A DNA stretch of 64,000 nucleotides. It comes from Bradyrhizobium sp. CB2312. GTDB taxonomy: Bacteria; Pseudomonadota; Alphaproteobacteria; Rhizobiales; Xanthobacteraceae. Position 1 is the first letter of the stretch; every line of letters starts with the position of its first letter. Where the stretch lies: NCBI RefSeq assembly GCF_029714425.1, contig NZ_CP121668.1, forward strand, positions 3,865,501 to 3,929,500, given 5' to 3'. The translations under genes and the position numbers were made by a program. Shown in pieces: positions 58,108 to 64,000 of this stretch. The notes under the pieces are model-generated. The model saw only the letters and a program-made list of their open reading frames with translations. It made no database searches and was not told where the DNA came from.

Positions 58108-59371
58108 CAGGTTCGGGCGCCGCACGCTGATTGCGGCGTTCGTCCTTTTGTTTGGTGCAGTCGGTGCGCAGGCGGGCTCGGAGGGGCGCGGCGCGCGCAA
58201 TCTGTCGCCCGAAGGTTTGGCAAAGGTCTCCGACTACATCCGGAGCGAGATCGCCGCCGGCACGTTCCCGGGCGCGATCCTGCTGCTCCAGCAGCACGGC
58301 AAGCCGGTCTATTACGAGAATTTCGGCGTTCGCGACGTTGTGACCGAGCTGTCGATGAGCGCGGACACGATCTTCCGCCTCTACTCGATGTCGAAGCCGA
58401 TCACATCAGTGATGGCGATGATGCTGGTCGAGGAGGGCAAGCTCTCGCTCGACGATCCCGTCGCCAAGTACATTCCGGCCTTTGGCACGATGAAGGTCGG
58501 CGTCGAGACGAAGGCCGAGGACGGCAAGGTTTCTCTGGTGCTGGAGCCGGTGAATCGTCCGGTCACGATCAAGGATCTGATGCGCCACACCTCCGGGCTG
58601 CCTTACGGCTATGTCGGCGGCGGCATGGTGCGCGAGCTCTATGCCGAGGCCAATCTCTTCAACAGCAATCTCAGCAATGCCGAGTTCGCCGCGAAGGTCG
58701 CCACGCTGCCGCTGGTCGAGCAGCCCGGCACGGTGTGGGATTACGGCTATTCCACCGACGTGCTCGGCCGCGTCGTCGAGGTGGTGTCGGGGAAGACGCT
58801 GCTCCAGTTCGAGAAGGAGCGGCTGCTCGATCCGCTCGGCATGAGTGAGACCGCGTTCTTCGTCGCCGATCCCAAAAAATTTCCCCGCATCGCCGAGCCG
58901 ATGCCGGCGGATCGCAACATCAATCCGACGACGCAGGTGCGCGACATCAGGCTGCCGCTGAAATGGGAGTCGGGCGGCGGCGGCATGGTCGGCACGATCG
59001 GCGACTACGCCCGTTTCGCGCAGATGCTGCTGAACGGCGGCACGTATGACGGCCGGCGCTATCTCAAGCCCGAGACCATCGCGCTGATGGCGTCGGACCA
59101 TATCGGCCCTGAGACCAGGATCGGGCGCGACCAGCACTATTATCCGGGCGGGACGAGCGGCTTCGGCCTGGGCTTCGCGGTGCGCACTTCGGTGCCTTCA
59201 GGGACGTCATGGCCACTCGGCGAATATCGCTGGGACGGCGTCGGCGGCACGTTCTTCTTCATCGATCCCGAGGACGATCTGTTCGGCATCTTCATGGTGC
59301 AGACGCCGTCGCAGCGCGGCCGGATTCAGCTCGCGCTGAAGACACTGATCTATCGGGCGATGGGGCGGTGA
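58088..59371 (+). CDS. Serine hydrolase, class C beta-lactamase family, copy 2
   Basis: A 427-residue exported paralogue of the preceding protein. Signal segment RTLIAAFVLLFGAVGAQA; nucleophile Ser100-Met-Ser-Lys103 (TIFRLYSMSKPITSVMAM); WDYGYSTDVLGRVVEVV. The two align along their length with matching blocks such as HGKPVYYE, HTSGLPYGY, LLDPLGM and RFAQMLLNGG. The start lies inside the upstream gene in another frame, pointing to tandem duplication and translational coupling. The substrate is unknown. Confidence 0.9.
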   Translation: MKPWRIDRFGRRTLIAAFVLLFGAVGAQAGSEGRGARNLSPEGLAKVSDYIRSEIAAGTFPGAILLLQQHGKPVYYENFGVRDVVTELSMSADTIFRLYSMSKPITSVMAMMLVEEGKLSLDDPVAKYIPAFGTMKVGVETKAEDGKVSLVLEPVNRPVTIKDLMRHTSGLPYGYVGGGMVRELYAEANLFNSNLSNAEFAAKVATLPLVEQPGTVWDYGYSTDVLGRVVEVVSGKTLLQFEKERLLDPLGMSETAFFVADPKKFPRIAEPMPADRNINPTTQVRDIRLPLKWESGGGGMVGTIGDYARFAQMLLNGGTYDGRRYLKPETIALMASDHIGPETRIGRDQHYYPGGTSGFGLGFAVRTSVPSGTSWPLGEYRWDGVGGTFFFIDPEDDLFGIFMVQTPSQRGRIQLALKTLIYRAMGR

Positions 59372-59394
59372 GCGCGAGGGTTGCTGCCTTCGTC

Positions 59395-59478
59395 GTCCGG
59401 ATGGAGCGAAGCGCAATCCGGGATTCGCGCCGCCGAAAGACTGCCCGGGAATTCGCTGCGCTCCATCCGAGCTACGGG
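59395..59478. repeat. Dispersed repeat, GGATGGAGCGAAGCGCAATCCGGG type
   Basis: Imperfect inverted arms CGTCCGGATGGAGCGAAGCG and CGCTGCGCTCCATCCGAGC between convergent genes. It is related to the hairpin at 41498-41534. Confidence 0.8.
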
Positions 59479-59480
59479 AC

Positions 59481-60563
59481 TCATGCCCCGCGCACGATCT
59501 CGCGGACGTAGCCGATCGTCTCCTCGACCTGGCCCGCATTGACGTCGAGATGGGTGCAGGCGCGGATGCGGCCGTCCATCATCGCGAGCGTGACGCCGCG
59601 CTGGCGCAGCGCTGCGACCATCTTGTCGCCGGCAACGCCAGCACCATCAGGCTTGAAGAACACGAGATTGGTCTCGGGCTCCTGCACCTCGATGCCTGCG
59701 ATCTGCGACAGACCGCGGGCGAGCGCGCGCGCATTGGCGTGGTCGTCGGCAGGGCGCTCGACGTGGTGGTCGAGCGCATAGATGCAGGCGGCGGCGCAGA
59801 TGCCGGCCTGCCGCATCGAGCCGCCGAGGCGCTGTTTCCACTGCCACACCGCATCGATGAAGGCACGCGTGCCCGCGAGCACGCCGCCGATCGGCGCACC
59901 GAGGCCCTTGGAGAAATCGATCCAGGCGGAATCCCATCCCGCCGTCATGTCGCGCGGGGAGATGCCGCTCGCGACCGTGGCGTTCAAGAGGCGCGCGCCG
60001 TCCATGTGGGTGACGAGGCCGTGCTGCCTGGCGATCGCGACGATCTCGTCGAGCGCCGCCTTCTTCCAGATCGTGCCGCCGCCGATATTGGCTGTCTGCT
60101 CGACGCTGACGACGGTCTGCGGCGGCTGGTAGCGTGTGCGCGGATGCAGTGCCTTGCGAAAGGTCTCCGGCGTGAACTGGCCGTCAGGACCCTTGAGCTG
60201 CGTCACCTGGAAGCCGCCGATCGCGGCATGCGCGCCGCCTTCGCGGGCGATGATGTGCGCGGTCTCATGCGCCAGAATCTCGTCACCGGGGCGGCAATGC
60301 ACCAGCGTCGCGGTGACGTTGCACATCGTGCCGGAGGGCATGTAGACGGCCGCTTCCTTGCCGAGCAGATCCGCGACGCGCTCGCACAGCGCATTCACCG
60401 TCGGATCGTCGCCCACCTGCTCGTCACCGACCTCCGCCCGCGCCATCGCCTCGCGCATCCCAGCCGTTGGTTTCGTCTGCGTGTCCGAGAGCAGATTGAT
60501 GCGCACCGGCGGCGCCTTGGGATCGATCGGGGGAGGGATGTAGAGCATGGCGGATCTCGTCAT
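59481..60563 (-). CDS. Low-specificity threonine aldolase family protein
   Basis: A 360-residue fold-type I PLP enzyme of the beta-eliminating lyase/threonine aldolase group. The PLP lysine is in WIDFSKGLGAPIGGVLAGTR; VYMPSGTMCNVTATLVHCRP and HGLVTHMDGARLLNATVASG bind the cofactor. It cleaves L-threonine or allo-threonine to glycine and acetaldehyde, which could feed the glycine cleavage system encoded in this window. A second ATG five codons in is an equally good start. It lies 5 bp after the ParE-type toxin gene on the same strand. Confidence 0.92.
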   Translation of the reverse strand: MTRSAMLYIPPPIDPKAPPVRINLLSDTQTKPTAGMREAMARAEVGDEQVGDDPTVNALCERVADLLGKEAAVYMPSGTMCNVTATLVHCRPGDEILAHETAHIIAREGGAHAAIGGFQVTQLKGPDGQFTPETFRKALHPRTRYQPPQTVVSVEQTANIGGGTIWKKAALDEIVAIARQHGLVTHMDGARLLNATVASGISPRDMTAGWDSAWIDFSKGLGAPIGGVLAGTRAFIDAVWQWKQRLGGSMRQAGICAAACIYALDHHVERPADDHANARALARGLSQIAGIEVQEPETNLVFFKPDGAGVAGDKMVAALRQRGVTLAMMDGRIRACTHLDVNAGQVEETIGYVREIVRGA

Positions 60564-60568
60564 TTCAT

Positions 60569-60865
60569 CTAGTCGAACAATTGCGGTCTGATGTCTTGTG
60601 CGCCGTGAAGAATGGCACGGATTTCGACGTGGTCGGGCTGCACCGTGTAGAAAATCAGATGGGATTGGAAGCGGAAACGTCGATAGCCCGGAGCGAGCTC
60701 GTCCACTTGCTGGCCGATCAGGGGGAAATCGGCGAGGAGTCCGAAGGAACGGACCAGGCCAGCGTAATAAGCTTCAGCCTGATATTTGCCGAACCGGCTC
60801 TCGGTAAAGTCGTAGATGTCGATCAGGTCGGCTCGGGTACGCTCCGATAACCGGTACTCAGCCAT
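60569..60865 (-). CDS. ParE/RelE-family toxin
   Basis: A 98-residue toxin of the ParE type, whose relatives poison DNA gyrase. AEYRLSERTRADLIDIYDFT, ESRFGKYQAEAYYAGLVRSF and the C-terminal strands FRFQSHLIFYTVQPDHVEIR with ILHGAQD are the family outline. The ATG overlaps the antitoxin stop by 8 bp, the standard toxin-antitoxin arrangement with antitoxin first. Confidence 0.88.
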   Translation of the reverse strand: MAEYRLSERTRADLIDIYDFTESRFGKYQAEAYYAGLVRSFGLLADFPLIGQQVDELAPGYRRFRFQSHLIFYTVQPDHVEIRAILHGAQDIRPQLFD

Positions 60866-61073
60866 GGCGGCGTTGAGCAACGCGTTGACGTGCGGCAGCG
60901 AGGATGTCGTCCGGCGTATCTGCGGTAAAACTGTTGCAATCGGGCTGAGCGAAGAGCGCCTGATATCGGCGGACCTGCTCGTCGCGGGGCAGCTTAGCCC
61001 ATGCCTCAAGCTCTGCCTCCGAAGGCGTTGCCGATGGGGCAATGTTGGCGAGCTGGTCGGTAGTCTGGGCCAT
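60858..61073 (-). CDS. ParD-like antitoxin
   Basis: A 71-residue small acidic-to-basic protein immediately upstream of and overlapping the ParE-type toxin gene: TTDQLANIAPSATPSEAELE, AWAKLPRDEQVRRYQALFAQ and the tail ADTPDDILAAARQRVAQRRH. It has no obvious ribbon-helix-helix N-terminus, so the exact antitoxin class is uncertain, but gene order, size and overlap strongly indicate an antitoxin. Confidence 0.8.
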   Translation of the reverse strand: MAQTTDQLANIAPSATPSEAELEAWAKLPRDEQVRRYQALFAQPDCNSFTADTPDDILAAARQRVAQRRHG

Positions 61074-61093
61074 CGTTCGCAGGTTACCACAAG

Positions 61094-61119
61094 AAAAAGG
61101 CCCCGGAAACCGGGGCCTT
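61094..61119 (-). terminator. Intrinsic terminator of rpsD
   Basis: Minus-strand stem AAGGCCCCGG / CCGGGGCCTT with a 3-base loop, then a T run (TTTTTC). It starts 22 bp after the rpsD stop and separates it from the toxin-antitoxin pair. Confidence 0.9.
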
Positions 61120-61141
61120 TGAAAGTCGTTCCGCCGAACTA

Positions 61142-61759
61142 TCAGCGCGAATAGAATTCGACGACCAGATGCGGCTCCATCTGCACCGGGAACGGCACGT
61201 CGGAGAGACCGGGGATGCGCACATACTTGGCGGTCATCTTGCCATGGTCGACTTCGAGATAGTCGGGGACGTCGCGCTCGGGCAGCTGGCTGGCTTCGAG
61301 CACGTGGGCGAGCTGCTTGGAGGCTTCCTTGACCTCGATCACGTCGCCGACCTTGAGCTGGTAGCTCGAGATGTTGACCTTGCGGCCGTTCACCTTGACG
61401 TGGCCGTGGTTGATGAACTGGCGGGCGGCGAAGATCGTGGAGACGAACTTGGCGCGGTACACGACCGCGTCGAGACGACGCTCCAGCAGGCCGATCAGGT
61501 TCTCGCCGGTGTCACCCTTGAGGCGGCTGGCCTCGACGTAGATGCCGTGGAACTGACGCTCGCTGATGTTGGCGTAGTAGCCCTTCAGCTTCTGCTTGGC
61601 GCGCAGCTGCACGCCGAAGTCGGAGAGCTTGCCCTTGCGGCGCTGGCCGTGCTGGCCGGGGCCGTACTCGCGGCGGTTCACGGGGCTCTTCGGGCGGCCC
61701 CAGATGTTCTGGCCCATACGGCGATCGATCTTGTACTTCGCCTCACTGCGCTTAGTCAT
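61142..61759 (-). CDS. rpsD: 30S ribosomal protein S4
   Basis: A 205-residue S4, a primary 16S rRNA binder and translational regulator. The start [20 protein letters not shown], the region [20 protein letters not shown] and the S4 RNA-binding domain [40 protein letters not shown] are unmistakable. GAAGAGG precedes the ATG. In alphaproteobacteria rpsD is often a single gene, as here. Confidence 0.98.
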   Translation of the reverse strand: MTKRSEAKYKIDRRMGQNIWGRPKSPVNRREYGPGQHGQRRKGKLSDFGVQLRAKQKLKGYYANISERQFHGIYVEASRLKGDTGENLIGLLERRLDAVVYRAKFVSTIFAARQFINHGHVKVNGRKVNISSYQLKVGDVIEVKEASKQLAHVLEASQLPERDVPDYLEVDHGKMTAKYVRIPGLSDVPFPVQMEPHLVVEFYSR

Positions 61760-62079
61760 CGCGTCCTCTTCGGTTGCATGGTTTGAGGAGACGCGCCCTC
61801 CTGTGTGACGGGATGATCCCGGCACCGACAGGTCCGATCCCCAAAGCTAGAGGGAGCCGACCACGGGTCGCGAAACGCTTCGCGGGCCGAAATCGGCCCG
61901 CGAGCAGGCGGCTTTTAGGGGAGTTTGGGGTTCGCTGTCAATTCTTTAGCCCGTCATTCCGGGGGGCCTTAGGCCGTCATTCCGGGGCGCTCGTAGAGCG
62001 AACTATGGTGCGCAATTGCGCACCTGAGAATCTCGAGGTTCCGGGTTCGGCTCTGCGAGCCGCCCCGGAACGACGGTAC
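61760..62079. repeat. Gene-free region with dispersed repeats
   Basis: No gene. From about 61951 to 62076 is a repeat-rich block: twice CCGTCATTCCGGGG, a core TGCGCAATTGCGCA, and an imperfect inverse CCCCGGAACGACGG at the right end. The 5' part (61760-61950) holds the rpsD promoter region and a short hairpin (TCGCGGGCCG / CGGCCCGCGA) around 61880-61903. Confidence 0.75.
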
Positions 62080-62848
62080 TTATATCCCGACCGCTCGGAT
62101 CGACTTTGGCGCCGCTGCCCCCAATTCGGCAGCGATTTCAGTGTTCAGGACCTGTTCCAGCCGGGTCAGGACCCCGGGCGATGGGGGCCGCGTCGGTCAC
62201 TCGATGATCCCAGCGGATCACGACATGGATGGTCTGGTCGCCCTCGACCGCCCCATAGCTGAGGATGAAGGGGCCCGGCGTGACCGGGTGGAGCTCGCCG
62301 CCGCCATAGGCGGCCACCGAGCTCACCGCGAAGCTGCCGAACCAGTTGCCGCGCTGCCGGCCGAAATTGAGGCCGACCGCCCAGCACAGCCGCCGCAGGG
62401 GCAGCGGTAGACGGGTGGCGCGCGTGACCTTGCGGAACATCGGAACGTCGTCGACCGGGGCGGTTTTGGCGCGCCGGATCTCGGCATCAACCGCCACCAG
62501 CGTCATGGCCTCGGGGGCCGCGATCCGCTGCGGCATCACGCATTCCTCGCCGTCCTCGACCCGGGCGATCGCCACCGACGCCACGCTATCGGGCAGCTCG
62601 TAGAGCGTCGGCCGGGGCCATTTGGCGTAGACCGTGCGCAGGACCGGCTCGTTCCTGGCGACCAGGGCGAAGGCCTTCACGAACATCGCGGCCCAGCCGG
62701 CGGGCGCCATCGCCCCCGCGCGGGCCTCCAGCAGCGGACGGATATTAAGCGAACGGGAGAGCGAGACGAACGGCACGTCCATCGAGGCGTGCATGAGGTC
62801 GCAAATCAGGCGGCGCGGCAACGAAATGGTCTTGGGCGTCCCGCGCAT
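62080..62848 (-). pseudogene. 2-oxo acid dehydrogenase acyltransferase-like protein, frameshifted near the end
   Basis: The protein resembles the catalytic domain of lipoyl acyltransferases (E2-like, without lipoyl domains): PRRLICDLMHASMDVPFVSL, GWAAMFVKAFALVARNEPVL and the family's C-terminal active-site region VIRWDHRVTDAAPIAR (H-x-x-x-D-like: DHRVTD). As written the frame ends at 62138 with an unrelated tail. Removing one C from CCCC at 62172-62175 restores ARVLTRLEQVLNTEIAAELG and a stop at 62080-62082, giving 255 residues and a natural ending. GAAAGAG precedes the ATG. Likely one-base insertion or sequence error. Confidence 0.75.
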
Positions 62849-62953
62849 CGGCTCTTTCGGTTCCCCTGGATTAAAAAATGTGCAGCGAGCGGGGGTCCGC
62901 TCGCGGCTGCTGTAGCACGACCCAGCCCGCTTGGGGGCGGTCGGTTCGCCGCA

Positions 62954-63175
62954 TCAGGGCGCCGGCGAGGCCAGTGGCTTGGTCTTGTCGACGACGTAAA
63001 CTCCAAGCACTTTCATGGCCTTATCGCCATGAGTCTTGGCGTCGTGCACGGCCCCTGCCGGGATCTGGTAGGAATCACCAGCTTTCAGGGTTTTCTCCGG
63101 CTGACCGTCGATGAGGAGACTTAGCTCGCCTTCGAGCACGTAACCGGTCTTCTCTAACCGGGGTTGAGACGTCAA
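62954..63175 (-). pseudogene. Cupin-domain protein, C-terminal fragment cut by an IS
   Basis: The last 65 or so residues of a small cupin: TGYVLEGELSLLIDGQPEKT, LKAGDSYQIPAGAVHDAKTH and the ending MKVLGVYVVDKTKPLASPAP, which includes cupin motif 2. Motif 1 (G-x5-H-x-H-x3-4-E) should lie just before TGYVLEGE but is replaced by unrelated sequence, MTSQPRLEK, at the IS110-like element boundary near 63155-63160. The 5' half should lie on the other side of the element, outside the window. Not expected to be functional. Confidence 0.75.
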
Positions 63176-64000
63176 GCATCAAATCTCATCCAATTATCGC
63201 ATTGCCGTTCTGCCTTCTGATCCTACCGTGGTGTCAAGCGATCCGGCGATCGCGCTTCTCTTCGAGGTCGGAATCCCCGCCTCATGATGATGTTCGTGAA
63301 GAAGTGGCGGGACCATCTCGGGGACGCAGTCGCGGGGTAATTTGCTCACGCTGCAGACCGGTTATCACCCTCGCCATTCCTCGTCCTGCCGGACTCCTTG
63401 ACAGCCTCGCGGCCGTGTTCTGTTGATCAGTGCAATCGGGTGTCAGGCTGCCGCTGCGGCCTCTGATTTCTCCCACCGGAAGTCGCTGCCGTCGCACCAC
63501 ATACGGTGCAGGATGACTGATATCTTGCGAGCCACCGCGACCAGCGCATTTTTCATGGAACTTCGCTTGGCGATGCGGATGCCCCATGCCTTTAGCGAAC
63601 ACCACCGTCTTGTGTTGACCATCAATGAATGAGCGGCTTCGAAGAGGTGTTCTCGAGCAAAGGCATCGCCGCATCGGGTGATACGCCCGTTGTAGTCGAC
63701 CTCTCCGGACGCGTATTTGCCTGGGGTCAGTCCAAGATGGACGCCAACGTGCCGGGATTTACGGAAGCGGCCTGGGTCATCGATGGTCGTCTTGAATGCC
63801 AATGCTGTCAGGGGGCCAACGCCAGGAACCGTCATGAACCGGCGGCAAGTAGCATCGCTGCGAACCAGGCGCCCAATCAGGCGCGTCAACACGCGTGCTT
63901 GTTCGCCGAGTATGCGCCGAGCTTCCAGCAATGGAACCACGAGGGCCTGTAAATCTCCGTCATCCAAGATAAGCTCGCGTACACGCTCTTCAAAGCGGCT
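63157..64000 (-). mobile_element. IS110-family insertion sequence, right part outside the window
   Basis: The element starts where the cupin gene is interrupted and continues past the window edge. It contains a transposase frame and about 260 bp of non-coding end sequence (63176-63442). IS110 elements lack terminal inverted repeats and often have such long non-coding ends, which in this family have been found to encode a guiding bridge RNA. No inverted repeat is visible at the cupin junction. Confidence 0.7.
63443..64000 (-). CDS. IS110-family transposase, C-terminal part
   Basis: The frame is open to the window edge, so the N-terminal DEDD (RuvC-like) domain is mostly missing. The visible 186 residues are the transposase_20 (IS116/IS110/IS902) domain: FMTVPGVGPLTALAFKTTID (helix-hairpin-helix-like), FRKSRHVGVHLGLTPGKYAS and RITRCGDAFAREHLFEAAHS, which contains the serine-bearing family region, then SSMKNALVAVARKISVILHR. 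Transposition is by site-specific cut and paste. The upstream start is not in the window. Confidence 0.9.
   Translation of the reverse strand, partial: SRFEERVRELILDDGDLQALVVPLLEARRILGEQARVLTRLIGRLVRSDATCRRFMTVPGVGPLTALAFKTTIDDPGRFRKSRHVGVHLGLTPGKYASGEVDYNGRITRCGDAFAREHLFEAAHSLMVNTRRWCSLKAWGIRIAKRSSMKNALVAVARKISVILHRMWCDGSDFRWEKSEAAAAA

Overview
The window is chromosomal DNA from an alphaproteobacterium, almost certainly Bradyrhizobium or a very close relative. The reasons are uniformly high G+C coding sequence, a RecA starting [20 protein letters not shown], an alphaproteobacterial SOS box (GAAC-N7-GAAC) in front of recA, a DUF1476/F1-ATPase zeta subunit, many lineage-restricted small proteins, and several families of dispersed palindromic repeats that I recognise from Bradyrhizobium genomes. 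It is mostly core genome with accessory patches. No tRNA, rRNA, CRISPR array or prophage was seen.

Layout. 1-12 kb: regulators (XRE/MmyB type, AdaA-like), a DsbA-family oxidoreductase, a split YeeE/YedE sulfur transporter, hotdog thioesterases, a PQQ-dependent dehydrogenase broken by two single-base frameshifts, and a run of small secreted or cytosolic proteins, two of which share a K-A-Y-K ... D-P-W-G-G signature. 12.1-12.4 kb: two adjacent, related minus-strand units, each ending in a perfect intrinsic terminator, read here as a tandem pair of small RNAs. 13.6-14.6 kb: a patch with duplicated 58-bp repeats that looks like a mobile-element relic, abutting the recA promoter. 14.6-28.6 kb: recA; gcvT-gcvH-gcvP behind a tandem glycine riboswitch; alaS; a cyclic-nucleotide-gated K+ channel; icd; trmJ fused to a DUF559 domain. 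28.7-36 kb: accessory genes (SnoaL-like, SDR/LysR pair with a palindromic operator, MddA-like methyltransferase coupled to a quinone oxidoreductase, BTAD-alpha/beta hydrolase protein, cyanase). 36-48.3 kb: purine genes purB, purC, purS, purQ and purL, with other genes between them. 48.5-56.2 kb: acyltransferase, hydrolase, BolA, LtrA, egtD and egtB (ergothioneine), monothiol glutaredoxin. 56.2-64 kb: macro-domain protein, tandem serine beta-lactamase-like hydrolases, threonine aldolase, a ParDE-type toxin-antitoxin pair, rpsD, a frameshifted acyltransferase-like gene, and a cupin gene cut by an IS110-family element that runs off the right edge.

Functional links. The gcv operon supplies one-carbon units and sits under direct glycine control; purB/C/S/Q/L use such units for IMP and AMP synthesis. 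BolA and the CGFS glutaredoxin are normally partners in iron-sulfur/iron signalling and here flank the ergothioneine genes, so 51.8-56.2 kb has a redox flavour. The three frameshifts (two in the PQQ dehydrogenase, one in the acyltransferase-like gene) each fall in a short homopolymer and each can be undone by removing one base. They may be genuine pseudogenes or sequence errors; re-sequencing would decide.

Limits: all calls come from reading the sequence and remembered family features. No alignments or searches were run. Start codons were chosen by ribosome-binding site and family length where possible.
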